Of a stretch of DNA of 53,798 nucleotides, positions 14,577-22,994 are shown in pieces. The stretch is from Acidimicrobiales bacterium (GTDB lineage Bacteria; Actinomycetota; Acidimicrobiia; Acidimicrobiales; Acidimicrobilacustridaceae). The notes beneath the pieces were generated by a model. That model saw nothing but the letters and a program-made list of their open reading frames with translations. It had not been told where the DNA came from and did not search any database. Each line of letters begins with the position of its first letter. Positions within the stretch are counted from its first letter, which is position 1. The position numbers and the translations under genes are program-made. Location of the stretch: NCBI GenBank assembly GCA_025456085.1, contig JALOLF010000016.1, positions 1-53,798 on the forward strand, given 5' to 3'.

Positions 14577-15694
14577 CGGGTGGTCCTCACCAGCACCCGT
14601 TCCACCCAGGCGGCGAAGGCCTCGGCGGACCGCTCGAGACGCTCCGAGCGCAGTGCGGCGAGCGCAGCGCGGTCCTCGACGAACCGGCGGCGATCCAGCG
14701 CGGCACGCAGCCCGGCGGCCACGTCGTCGAGGCGGTACCGCGGACCGACGCTGATGTCCACGGCGGCGGCGTGACGGGTGTTCAGGATGGGCACGGCGCC
14801 CACACCGATACCCACGCCGAGCGACCCCGTGGCCTTGCCCCGTAGGTAGGGACGGCCGCCGACGAAGCACTCGTCGATGAGCGGCAACACGTAGTGGGAG
14901 CCCGCCGCGGCGCCGTAGAGCTCGGGGTACGTGAGCTCGTGCGCACTGAGCTCCACGAAGTCGCGGACCCCTTCGTCGTCGAGCACGGCCCGCAGGCGGT
15001 CCCCGTTCAGCCGCATCCGCCCGTGCAGACGCGTCCCGCCGGCGTCGGCACGGCCGAGCAATCGGACGGTGAGCTGATCGGGGGTGACCCCCTCGGCCCG
15101 GAGTCGAACCAGGGCTCGCACCAGCGCGCCGTAGTTGCGGCGGGCGAACTGCACGTTGCCGGGTACGCAGACCACCACCGGCCCGTCGGGGGAGGCCGTC
15201 GTCGTCGCCGCTGGAACGACGTCCACGGTCGCCGGGTCAGTAGGGCCACCGAGGAAGAAGGGCTCGACCACCACCGGGGGTTCCGCGAACCACGACCGGC
15301 CCCCCGGCGAGAGCACGCACGGGGTGGCGAGGTCACGGGCGCAGCGAAGCGGCGGTGGGTTGTGGTGCACGTGGAGCTGCGGGACCCGGAGCCGCTCCAA
15401 CGCGCCGACGCGGTCGACCGGTTCCGCCGTCCCCAGCACGACCAGGTCGTACCGCCCCGGCTCGAACAGCTCCGTCGCGTCGAGCGGTGCCGCGCAGGGA
15501 TCGTGCGGGTCCGCCGCCACGATGGGCACGATCCTCGGTGGCTCGGGCAGACCGGCGAGCGGTCGCAACACGAGGTTGTCCCGCAGCACGTGGAAGTCGA
15601 GCTCCAGGCCGGCCCGTCGGGCGACCCACCAGAACGTGGGCTGGATCTCGCCGTGCCAGAAGTTGAGCTCGACATAGGCGACCCGGGTCGTCAT
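14573..15694 (-). CDS. glycosyltransferase-like protein (GT-B)
   Basis: A 373-aa protein (MTTRVAYVELNFWHGEIQPT). It lacks a strongly diagnostic motif but has a GT-B-like plan. An N-terminal half has VLGTAEPVDRVGALERL and LHVHHNPPPLRCARDLATPC. A second Rossmann-like half begins VVVCVPGNVQFARRNYGALV, then LVRLRAEGVTPDQLTVRLLG, VELSAHELTYPELYGAAAGS and the 'H-Y-V-L-P-L-I-D' region. Such a layout is seen in polysaccharide transferases that recognise unusual acceptors. Its position, overlapping two other transferase genes on both sides, supports the role. The substrate is unknown. Confidence 0.65.
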   Translation of the reverse strand: MTTRVAYVELNFWHGEIQPTFWWVARRAGLELDFHVLRDNLVLRPLAGLPEPPRIVPIVAADPHDPCAAPLDATELFEPGRYDLVVLGTAEPVDRVGALERLRVPQLHVHHNPPPLRCARDLATPCVLSPGGRSWFAEPPVVVEPFFLGGPTDPATVDVVPAATTTASPDGPVVVCVPGNVQFARRNYGALVRALVRLRAEGVTPDQLTVRLLGRADAGGTRLHGRMRLNGDRLRAVLDDEGVRDFVELSAHELTYPELYGAAAGSHYVLPLIDECFVGGRPYLRGKATGSLGVGIGVGAVPILNTRHAAAVDISVGPRYRLDDVAAGLRAALDRRRFVEDRAALAALRSERLERSAEAFAAWVERVLVRTTR

Positions 15695-16722
15695 GGCGCG
15701 GGTACCGGTGCGGAGACGGAACGAGGGTCGCGCCGCGCCGCGAGCCGTTCGTGGAGGGCCGCCAGACGATCGACGAAGCGATCGGGGTCGAACCGACGGG
15801 CTGCGGCACGCAGCTCGTCAGGCGTGTGGAAGGGCGCGTCGAGCTCCCGACGGATGCGGGCGGCCCACTCGGTCGCCTTGTCGGGTAGCCAGGGATCGTG
15901 CAGGTCCTGCAACGCCTCGACCAGTCCGCCCACCCGTCGAGCCAGCACCGGCACGCCGGCGCGGAGCGCTTCGACCGCGACCCGTCCGAACCCCTCGGAC
16001 CGCGACGGCACCACCACGAGGGCCAGCTCGCCGAGTCGGTCGGCAACGCCGGGGACGAAGCCCAGCAGGCGGACACGGCCACCCGACCCGCGGGCCACCC
16101 GTCGCAGTCGGAGCCCCTCCGGGCCTCCGACGCGACCGATGAACACGACGTCGACGTCCCCGGTGGTCTCCACCACCTCGAGGAGCGCGTCCAACACGTC
16201 GAGCTGCCCCTTGCGCGGCACGGTGCTGCCGATGACGGCGACGGTGCGTCGGTGCGGATGGAGGCCGAGGCCGGGGGCACCTGGACGGAGTGGCGCCACC
16301 CCGTTGAGGACGATCTCGACCCGCGGCGCGTCGGCGAAGCGGCGGGCCGTGGCGGCGCTGTTGCACACGATCACGTCGGCCCGTCGGGTGATCGCATCGT
16401 CGACGGGCGCGGGGTCGGGCACGAGGGCGTGGTAGAGGATCGGCGTGTCGCCCACTGCGGCCTCCGCGGCAGCGAAGGCCACCGGCGAGCTGACCTGCAC
16501 CACGTCGTGCGAGCGAGCCAGATCGCCCAGCGAGACAGCCAGCCGTCGGGGATCGTGCGGGACCTCGACGTGCGGTCGGTCGCCGGCCAGACCGCCCGGG
16601 CCGGGCACGACCAGCAGCGGGCGGTGGCCACGAGCGTGCAGGCCGTCGGCCAGCATCAGCAGGCCCACCTCGCCTCCTCCGACCACCCGGTCGAAGTTCG
16701 CCACGAGCAGGGGTCGCAGCAT
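15691..16722 (-). CDS. family 4 glycosyltransferase (GT-B)
   Basis: A 343-aa GT4 protein starting at ATG 16722, within a TGATG junction with the gene upstream. N-terminal domain: LLVANFDRVVGGGEVGLLML. C-terminal nucleotide-sugar domain: RTVAVIGSTVPRKGQLDVLD, GPEGLRLRRVARGSGGRVRL and the E-x7-E type motif VVVPSRSEGFGRVAVEALRA then GVPVLAR. These are classic GT4 features. Like its neighbours it is cytosolic. It probably adds one sugar in an ordered glycan assembled by this locus. The sugar and acceptor cannot be told from sequence. Confidence 0.85.
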   Translation of the reverse strand: MLRPLLVANFDRVVGGGEVGLLMLADGLHARGHRPLLVVPGPGGLAGDRPHVEVPHDPRRLAVSLGDLARSHDVVQVSSPVAFAAAEAAVGDTPILYHALVPDPAPVDDAITRRADVIVCNSAATARRFADAPRVEIVLNGVAPLRPGAPGLGLHPHRRTVAVIGSTVPRKGQLDVLDALLEVVETTGDVDVVFIGRVGGPEGLRLRRVARGSGGRVRLLGFVPGVADRLGELALVVVPSRSEGFGRVAVEALRAGVPVLARRVGGLVEALQDLHDPWLPDKATEWAARIRRELDAPFHTPDELRAAARRFDPDRFVDRLAALHERLAARRDPRSVSAPVPAP

Positions 16723-17993
16723 CACGCCGCCACCTCGGTGAGCAGCGCATCCCAGCGGTCCCCGATGTCGCGCCACCGGTGGGCGGCCGCCACCGCCGGG
16801 CCTGCGGCGGCGAGCTCGGCGCGCCGCGCCGGCTCCTCGGCGAGCGCCACCAGTGCGCTCACCGCGGCATCGAGGTCGGCGATCGCCTCGACGCCGAAGG
16901 GCTGCACCACACCACTCACTGCCGGCACCAGCATCGAGAACGGCCCCGCGTACTCGCCCGGGCCGGCGTAGTCGGTCACCACGTTGGCAACGCCACAGGC
17001 GGCTGTCTCCAGGACGGTCAGCTCCCAGCCGGCGCCCTGGTGCAGCAGCAGGTGGACATCTGCTGCCGCCATGCGTTCCGCGAGACGCGCCGCGGGGATC
17101 CCCCGACCGACGGCGAGCGTGCGGTCCCACAGGACTCGGTCGGCCACGCCGAAGCGGCGCGCCAGGCGCTCCAGGTCGAACCCGCCGCTGCGGCGCCGGT
17201 CCCGTTCCCCCAGCAGCTCGGTGTGCGCCAGCAGGCGGACGTCGTGGCGGGGCTCGGCGGGCACGAGCGCGCTGCGAGCACAGCGGCGGCACCGGTCGGG
17301 CGCACGCCAGGCTCCCGCCGGATCGAGCTCGGCCACGGTCCGATGACCGCAGCCCGTACAGCGGTGGTGCGCTCCGGTGGCGAGGTGCGCGAATGCCCGC
17401 AGGGCGAGGTCCGGACGCTTGTGGGCGCTGTTGCGTCCGAAGTAGGCCACGAGGAGCTCGTCGGGGCGCACGCCGAGCTCGCGTCGGACCGCCGCACGCC
17501 GGTCGGTCGGCAGCGGACGGAACCGATCGGTGTCGACGCCGTGGGGGATGGGGCGGACGGCCGAGCCGCCCAGGGCCACGGCGGCGAAGCGCGTCGCAGG
17601 AACGAGACGATCGACGACGGCCTCGACGGCGCGCAGCGCGTCGGGCGCCGGCGCGTACTCCACGGCGACGTAGTACGTGACGTCGATGCGTTGTCGGCAA
17701 CCGATCTCGACGGCGCGCCCCAGCAGGTCGAGCAGGTGAGGCACCCGGCCGAAGAACAGCACGAGGGGGCAGGCGGGGGCGAGCTCCCCCAGCCGGTCGC
17801 CGGCGTCGGCACACTCGGGCGTCGCCTCCACCGGGAACGGCCAGCGGGTCGTGTCCGATCCCCGTGGGCCGAGCCCCAGGTAGCGAACCGGCCAGCCGCG
17901 GTCGTGGAGCTGGCTCGCCACGTTCGCCGCGACGGACGCGAAGCCGACCGTCGCCGACGGGTGCTCCGCCACGACCACGACGGGCCGCCTCAC
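16722..17993 (-). CDS. GT-B glycosyltransferase with inserted zinc ribbon
   Basis: A 423-aa protein starting at GTG 17993, overlapping the upstream stop by 4 nt. It has an N-terminal GT-B half (VVVVAEHPSATVGFASVAAN) and a C-terminal half with VRPDELLVAYFGRNSAHKRP, AADVHLLLHQGAGWELTVLE and TAACGVANVVTDYAGPGEY, the E-x7-E-like acceptor/donor region. In the middle, after LALRAFAHLATGAHH, sits a four-cysteine module: C-x2-C (RCTGCG), about 20 residues, then C-x2-C (DRCRRCARS), as in a zinc ribbon. This insert is not usual for GT4 enzymes and suggests protein or peptide contact, or structural zinc. The neighbour upstream has a similar insert. Confidence 0.75.
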   Translation of the reverse strand: MRRPVVVVAEHPSATVGFASVAANVASQLHDRGWPVRYLGLGPRGSDTTRWPFPVEATPECADAGDRLGELAPACPLVLFFGRVPHLLDLLGRAVEIGCRQRIDVTYYVAVEYAPAPDALRAVEAVVDRLVPATRFAAVALGGSAVRPIPHGVDTDRFRPLPTDRRAAVRRELGVRPDELLVAYFGRNSAHKRPDLALRAFAHLATGAHHRCTGCGHRTVAELDPAGAWRAPDRCRRCARSALVPAEPRHDVRLLAHTELLGERDRRRSGGFDLERLARRFGVADRVLWDRTLAVGRGIPAARLAERMAAADVHLLLHQGAGWELTVLETAACGVANVVTDYAGPGEYAGPFSMLVPAVSGVVQPFGVEAIADLDAAVSALVALAEEPARRAELAAAGPAVAAAHRWRDIGDRWDALLTEVAA

Positions 17994-19102
17994 CAGCGCC
18001 GCCCCGAGACCAGGCCCGGCCGGGTGACGGACGAGTCGGCGCGGGCGAGCACCCGCCACCACTGCGGCGCCAGGACCTCGGGCAGACAGGCCTGCCACGC
18101 CGACGTCGTCTCGCCGGGTGCTCGGCGCGGTGCACCGCGGGCAGCCGAGACCGCCAGCAGCGCCCGCGCCGTGGCGCCGGGATCGAGGTGGACCCGCACC
18201 GAGCCGTCCGCCACGGTCTCGGTGCGCACCGCGCAGGGCGTCCCCCATCGACCGGACGCGGCTTCCCCGTGGTCGGGCACCAGTGCGGGGACGCCCGCGC
18301 CCGCCGCCAGCAGCGCCCCTCGGGGCGCGGCGGGGCCGCTGCCTGCGGCGAGCGCCACGTGCACCCCCTGGAGCCGTCCCATGACGTGCTCCTCGACGGC
18401 GACCGGGCCGTCGTCGAGCTCGACGACGTCGGCGAGGCCGAGCCACGACCGCAGGCCCCGCAGGTACTCGAGGCCCCAGAGCGGCTGCGACTCGTCGAGC
18501 ACGGCGACGAACGCCCGCAGCGGTCGGGCGGGTACCACCTCGACCGCACTGCCGCACGGGCACCGGGTCACGGCGGTGGGACCCGCCCGAACCGGATCGA
18601 CCCGGGGGGCGAGCGTGGCGTCGCACCGTGAGCACCACCGGAGCCGGCCCCGGGCCAGGCCGGCCAGCACCGCCAGGGCAGCGCCGGCGTGGTGGTCGAG
18701 GGTGTCGAGCACCACGCCGACGAGCAGCTCCGCACCCGGCGGACCGGGGCCCCGCGTCCGGCCCGAGGCTCGGGTCGCGTCCCGAGTCGGTAGCGGAGGC
18801 ACCATGGGCGCCACGACGACGGTCGACGCGCCCGCGGCCCTGGTGGCGGCCGCGGTGACCTCGTCCGGCGCGACGACCCGGTGCAGCCGACGCAGTGCCC
18901 ATGCCGCACCCGGCGGCAGCGGCAACCGATGGTTCGTCGGGCGCCACGTGGTCGACGCCCGACGGGTGCGGAGCACCGCGAGGAGCTCCTCGAAGGTCCC
19001 GAACACCACGACGAGGTCGTCGGCGGACGCGTGGTCGTGCAGCGGTCGCCACGGGATGTGGCACGTCTGCGCGACGAGGCGCGCCTCGGCGCCGCCGAGC
19101 AT
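17990..19102 (-). CDS. GT-B-like protein with inserted zinc ribbon
   Basis: A 370-aa protein; I start it at ATG 19102 because AGGAGG lies about 12 nt upstream, while the earlier ATG at 19168 has no ribosome site. N-terminal part: MLGGAEARLVAQTCHIPWRP and LVVVFGTFEELLAVLRTRRA. Middle: STVVVAPMVPPLPTRD, then DTLDHHAGAALAVLAGLARG followed by a Cys module WCSRCDATL ... TRCPCGS. The C-terminal half resembles the donor domain (GSGPAAPRGALLAAGAGVPA LVPDH). It seems a diverged paralogue of the next gene, which has its zinc-ribbon at the same relative place. It is the first gene of the operon 19102 to 13788. Catalytic residues are not obvious, so it could be a non-catalytic partner. Confidence 0.65.
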   Translation of the reverse strand: MLGGAEARLVAQTCHIPWRPLHDHASADDLVVVFGTFEELLAVLRTRRASTTWRPTNHRLPLPPGAAWALRRLHRVVAPDEVTAAATRAAGASTVVVAPMVPPLPTRDATRASGRTRGPGPPGAELLVGVVLDTLDHHAGAALAVLAGLARGRLRWCSRCDATLAPRVDPVRAGPTAVTRCPCGSAVEVVPARPLRAFVAVLDESQPLWGLEYLRGLRSWLGLADVVELDDGPVAVEEHVMGRLQGVHVALAAGSGPAAPRGALLAAGAGVPALVPDHGEAASGRWGTPCAVRTETVADGSVRVHLDPGATARALLAVSAARGAPRRAPGETTSAWQACLPEVLAPQWWRVLARADSSVTRPGLVSGRRW

Positions 19103-19222
19103 CGTCAACGGGGCCCCTCCTGCGTTCGAGCCGACATCCGACGTCGAGGATCCAGACGGTCGTGCCATCCGAGCGTTACAGCGCACGGTGGCCCGGGCCC
19201 CGGCCACCGAGAACCGCTCCGC

Positions 19223-19238
19223 CTACACTCCGAGCGTG
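19223..19238 (+). promoter_or_regulatory. leaderless -10 box TACACT
   Basis: TACACT at 19223-19228 lies seven bases ahead of the GTG at 19236, with no Shine-Dalgarno. It faces the divergent minus-strand operon that starts at 19102. Confidence 0.5.
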
Positions 19239-20525
19239 GGAGCGACCGGGGGCACCCGCTTCCTGCGGGGATGCACGGCCTGCGCGGCGTGCTCGTCGAG
19301 GTGGTCGTCCGGCGACGGAAGGCGCGTCGTGTGGGGCGTCACCGACCACGACGATGCCTGCGGCGACGGGTACGACGATCCGGCGGCGCTTCTCGCCGCA
19401 CGACCGGCGCACGTCGCCGTGCTGGAGGCCCGGGACGTGCACGACGCAGTGCGCTCCATGGCGAGCGTGCTCACTCGCTTCGGCGGGCCGCGCCGGCTCG
19501 TGCTCCTGGCGACGCGCCGGCCGGCGCCCGAGATCGTCGTCGCTTTCGACGACGGAGACGTGGCGTCCCTCGTCGTGTCCGGCGACCGGGCGCACCTCGT
19601 CGACCTGGAGGGTGAGCTCTACGCCATGGTCGAGACCCTGCTGGGACCGGGCCCGCACGTGGACGTGGCCGTCGCCCAGTTGCCGGCGGAGGCCGGGGAC
19701 ACGCCGAGCGTCGCACCGGAGCGGTCCGATCGCGCCGCACCCGCCACGTGGGTGATCCCCCATCGAGGCGCGCTCGACCTGCTCGAGGGGTGTCTCGACA
19801 GCGTGGCCGGTGCGGCCGGTGACGACGACGACATCCAGGTCTGCTTCGACGAGCCCGTCTCCGAGGAGCACCGGGCCCTCGTGGCCCGCCACCCCCGCGT
19901 CACCTTCCACGCCGTGACCCCGCCCGCAGCCGGCCCGTACCTCCCCCGCCAGGTCCTCGCCGAGCGCGCGACGACACCCCTGATCGCGTGGCAGGACTCC
20001 GACGACCGTCCCACGATCGATCGCCTGGCGGTGCTGGAGGTCGAACAGCAGGCGACCGGGGCCGCCATGGTGGGCGGCCAGGAGCTCGTGGTCGACACGA
20101 TGGCGCGACGGCTCCGGGTCCGTCGCTACGCCCTCGATCCGACGGTGCCCCTGCACCACGGGCTGGTCGGTGGGATGGCCGTCGAGGGATCGGTCGTCAC
20201 CACGGCGGCCTTCCGAGCCCTCGGCGGCTACGCCACCGACCTGCGGTTCGGCGCCGACACGCAGTTCCTGCTGCGCGCCTCGCTCACCCGACGGCTGTCC
20301 AACGTGAACGAGATCCTCAACGTGAGCCGGCTGCGGCCCGACAGCCTCACCACCGGGGTCGACACCGGCTTCGCCTCGTCGGCGAGGCGGATCCAGATCC
20401 TGACGTTCAAGTGGCACTACGCCAACGTCCGCCGCGGCGTGCTGGCGCTCGACCGCTCGGCGCTCGTCCCGGGACGGGTCGGGGGCGAGTCGGAGCGGCT
20501 GCGCCCGATCCGAGCAGTGCGGTAG
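19236..20525 (+). CDS. family 2-like glycosyltransferase with N-terminal extension
   Basis: A 429-aa protein from GTG 19236, seven bases after a TACACT box. Residues 1-170 are an extra domain with a Cys-rich start (FLRGCTACAACSSRW) and a Rossmann-like segment (RRLVLLATRRPAPEIVVAFD). A GT-A domain follows from about residue 175: ATWVIPHRGALDLLEGCLDS, HPRVTFHAVTPPAAGPYLPR, and TPLIAWQDSDDRPTIDRLAV holding the QDSDD motif. It ends with LGGYATDLRFGADTQFLLRA and NVNEILNVSRLRPDSLTTG. It is the only plus-strand gene in the cluster. Its 3' end overlaps the convergent gene at 20417 by 109 bp. Confidence 0.8.
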   Translation: MGATGGTRFLRGCTACAACSSRWSSGDGRRVVWGVTDHDDACGDGYDDPAALLAARPAHVAVLEARDVHDAVRSMASVLTRFGGPRRLVLLATRRPAPEIVVAFDDGDVASLVVSGDRAHLVDLEGELYAMVETLLGPGPHVDVAVAQLPAEAGDTPSVAPERSDRAAPATWVIPHRGALDLLEGCLDSVAGAAGDDDDIQVCFDEPVSEEHRALVARHPRVTFHAVTPPAAGPYLPRQVLAERATTPLIAWQDSDDRPTIDRLAVLEVEQQATGAAMVGGQELVVDTMARRLRVRRYALDPTVPLHHGLVGGMAVEGSVVTTAAFRALGGYATDLRFGADTQFLLRASLTRRLSNVNEILNVSRLRPDSLTTGVDTGFASSARRIQILTFKWHYANVRRGVLALDRSALVPGRVGGESERLRPIRAVR

Positions 20526-21556
20526 AGCTCGACGTACCGGCTCGCCACCACCTCGGGCGCCCAGTGCCGCAAGGCGTACTCGGCCGCGGCGTCGCCGGCA
20601 CCGGCGCGGGCGAGGTCCAGGCCGTCGTGCAGGGCGGCCGCGATCGTCGGCGGGTCGCCCGGGTCGAAGCGGGGGAAGCCCAGCTCGGCGAGGCTGCATC
20701 CCACGTTGCCGACGTCGGGCCCCACCACGACACGTCCGAGGGCGGCGCCGAGCGGGACGACGCCCGAGTTGCACGGATCGACCCGGGCCAGCAGCACCAC
20801 GTCGGCGACAGCGACGTAGCGGGCCAGGACCGAGTCGGGCACGAACCCGTCGTGCAGGTGCACGCGTGGGTCTCGGGCCAGCTCGTCACGGCGCCGCCGG
20901 ACCCGCTGGCGCGTGTCGTCGTCGAAGGCCTGCACGGCGCCGGCCAACACCACGCGGAACCCGGCGTCGAGCGCCGCCGCCACCTGGTCGACCTCGTCGG
21001 TCGTGCGCAGCGTCTGGGCCACGACCACGACCGGCTCGTCGGCGTCGAAGCCCACGGCGGTGCGGGCCTCACCCCGGTCCTGCGGACGACCGTAGGTGGG
21101 CATGACGTGGAGGGGCACCGTCTCGTGGCGGGCCGTCGGGGCCCAGCCGAGGGCCTGGGCACGAGCCGCTGTGGCGGGGCCGAAGTGCACGACGAGGTCC
21201 GCGTGGTCGAACACGGCGCGGTACAGCTCGGCGAAGGCCGCGGTCGCCCGACCGTGCGGGGTCCAGGTGTGCAGGGTGACCACGATCGCCGTGCCCCGGT
21301 CCTGCCACCACCGACAGCGCTCCCGGACGGCGGTCACGTCGGCGACCCCGGGCTCGCGGTGGTCGGTGAGCAGTTCCGGGAAGTGGAGGTGCACGACGTC
21401 GGTGGACCGGTACCCGTGCCAGAAGGAGAGCACGCCGTAGCCGAGACGGCCGACGCCGGGGTGGTTCCCGAGCGCGGCGGCGAGGTCCGTGCAGTCGGGG
21501 TTGAGCGATCGGCGCGGTCCCGCGAACACGACGACCAGCGGCTCGTGCGGGCTCAC
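20417..21556 (-). CDS. GT4-like glycosyltransferase
   Basis: A 379-aa protein from GTG 21556, 4-nt overlap with the FAD gene upstream. It has the GT-B plan: N-terminal VVHLHFPELLTDHREPGVAD and IVVTLHTWTPHGRATAAFAE. The donor domain holds PTYGRPQDRGEARTAVGFDA, VVVVAQTLRTTDEVDQVAAA, VHLHDGFVPDSVLARYVAVA and DVVLLARVDPCNSGVVPLGA, then LGRVVVGPDVGNVG. The segment SGVVPLGAALGRVVVGPDVG stands where GT4 enzymes have their E-x7-E loop. It is the last gene of the operon beginning at 26369. The final 36 codons overlap the end of the opposite-strand glycosyltransferase, so both C-termini are constrained by the same DNA. Confidence 0.8.
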   Translation of the reverse strand: MSPHEPLVVVFAGPRRSLNPDCTDLAAALGNHPGVGRLGYGVLSFWHGYRSTDVVHLHFPELLTDHREPGVADVTAVRERCRWWQDRGTAIVVTLHTWTPHGRATAAFAELYRAVFDHADLVVHFGPATAARAQALGWAPTARHETVPLHVMPTYGRPQDRGEARTAVGFDADEPVVVVAQTLRTTDEVDQVAAALDAGFRVVLAGAVQAFDDDTRQRVRRRRDELARDPRVHLHDGFVPDSVLARYVAVADVVLLARVDPCNSGVVPLGAALGRVVVGPDVGNVGCSLAELGFPRFDPGDPPTIAAALHDGLDLARAGAGDAAAEYALRHWAPEVVASRYVELYRTARIGRSRSDSPPTRPGTSAERSSASTPRRTLA

Positions 21557-22965
21557 CCGACCGGAACCGCCTCGGGCACGCGACCGGCAGGCGTCGTCGG
21601 ACGGCCGAGATGGCGCAGGGCACGCTCGACGGCGTCCTCGGCAGCCAGCACGCCGAAGGTGAACTTCCCCGGGTAGACGGTGATCGTGCCGTGTTCGTCG
21701 CAGCGCGTCCACCAGTCGCGGCGATGCGCCGATCCCGTCGGGTCGTACAGGTCGGCCTCGCCGAGGTCGGTGGTCACGGTCGGGAGCAGCCGGACGTGGC
21801 GAACGGCCCGGACGGCGGGCACCAGCGATGCATAGCCGGCAACCACCGCCTCGGCCACCGCGTCGTGGATGGCCGCCCCTGCCGCGGCCGGGGCTCGTCG
21901 GGCCAACGTCACCACCTGCGCCGCGAGGGCGTCGAGAGCCGGCGGCCGCTGCGAGACGGCAGCCGCATCGGCGGTGGCCGGTGTCAGGGCTGCTGCGAGC
22001 GCCTCCAGCCAGCGAACCGGGTCCTCGGGGGCCAGGAGCAGCGCCCGCCAGCTCTCGGGGACACCTGCACCGGGCGAGGTCGCCAGGTTGCACACGGGCT
22101 CGCTGACGAAGCGCATCGGCCCGTCGTCGAAGAGGGTGTGGTTGCCCAGCACGCCACGGTGGAAGAACATCGAGGGCACCCGGCGCAGCGCCGGGGGCGA
22201 CTCGGCGCAGGCGACGACGCGCAGCCGGGTGGACATCGGCGGGGTCCCGGCCCCACCGAGGGGCTGGAGTCGGTCCAGGTCGTGCCACGTGCAGTTGACC
22301 ACGGCGTCGGCTCCGACGCGCTCGCCGTCGGTCAGCTCCACGATGCTGCCACCGACCTTCGGCCGGGGCTCGACGGCGCGCACCCGTCGGCCGAAGCGCA
22401 GGGTCACGCCGGGCAGCTCACGCAGCTCGCGCTCCAACGTGGCGCGAAGGGATCCCAGGTCGACGATGCGCTCGCGGGTCTCGACGCCGAGCAGGACGCG
22501 GCCTGGCCGGACGTGGGGCGCGTAGTCGGCGGGGTCCAGCACACGGGCCGCGTCCTGCGCCGGACCCAGCACGGCCAGCGCTGCCGGGTCGGCGGCGGCG
22601 AGCGACGCCTGGTGCTCGCCCAGCCTTCGGCAGAAGGCGAGGTAGGCCTCGGGGGAGGTCATCGAGTCGTCGGTGATGAGCTGCCACCAGCGTCCCGGGC
22701 GCGGCGCCACCTCGGGGTAGCGTCGGAGCCAGGCGAGCGTGCCCGCGACGCAGCGTTGCGCCGTGTTCTCCGCCTGATGCGCGAACTCGTGGTCGCCCGC
22801 GTAGTGGTAGCCGAGGTGCAGTCTCGCCAGGCCGTTGGCGCTGGCACCTCGCAGGATGCCGGCGTGCTCGTCGACCAGGACCACCTCCACGCCGTGGCGG
22901 GCGAGTCCGGTCGCGACGAGTGTGCCGACACCGGCACCGATGACGCAGACGCGGGGACGCACCAC
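21553..22965 (-). CDS. FAD-dependent oxidoreductase (DAO/glycine oxidase-like fold)
   Basis: A 470-aa flavoprotein. The N-terminal dinucleotide motif is CVIGAGVGTLVATGLARHG, with VEVVLVDEH supplying the acidic residue that binds ribose. Next comes GASANGLARLHLGYHYAGD, a substrate/FAD segment also seen in NAD(P)-binding-like DAO proteins. Near the middle NCTWHDLDRLQPL marks the end of a FAD-domain strand. It ends with a GKFTFGVLAAEDAVERALRH segment. It sits between two glycosyltransferases and overlaps the downstream one. It may oxidise a sugar or peptide side chain during product assembly, by context only. The start may be ATG 22965 or the GTG next to it. Confidence 0.75.
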   Translation of the reverse strand: MVRPRVCVIGAGVGTLVATGLARHGVEVVLVDEHAGILRGASANGLARLHLGYHYAGDHEFAHQAENTAQRCVAGTLAWLRRYPEVAPRPGRWWQLITDDSMTSPEAYLAFCRRLGEHQASLAAADPAALAVLGPAQDAARVLDPADYAPHVRPGRVLLGVETRERIVDLGSLRATLERELRELPGVTLRFGRRVRAVEPRPKVGGSIVELTDGERVGADAVVNCTWHDLDRLQPLGGAGTPPMSTRLRVVACAESPPALRRVPSMFFHRGVLGNHTLFDDGPMRFVSEPVCNLATSPGAGVPESWRALLLAPEDPVRWLEALAAALTPATADAAAVSQRPPALDALAAQVVTLARRAPAAAGAAIHDAVAEAVVAGYASLVPAVRAVRHVRLLPTVTTDLGEADLYDPTGSAHRRDWWTRCDEHGTITVYPGKFTFGVLAAEDAVERALRHLGRPTTPAGRVPEAVPVG

Positions 22966-22994
22966 GACTCACAGACGAGCGCGGGCCGGGATCG

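Noticed and set aside
13788..14870. Longer version of the GT2 gene from 14870
   Set aside because: The extra N-terminus is Arg-rich and overlaps the preceding gene out of frame. GTG 14576 gives the family start and a 4-nt overlap.
16779..20525. A 1248-codon open frame on the + strand spanning the glycosyltransferase operon
   Set aside because: Only the part from 19236 is protein-like (GT2 motifs). The earlier part is antisense to two strongly supported minus-strand glycosyltransferases and is Arg/Gly-rich, as expected for a shadow in GC-rich DNA.
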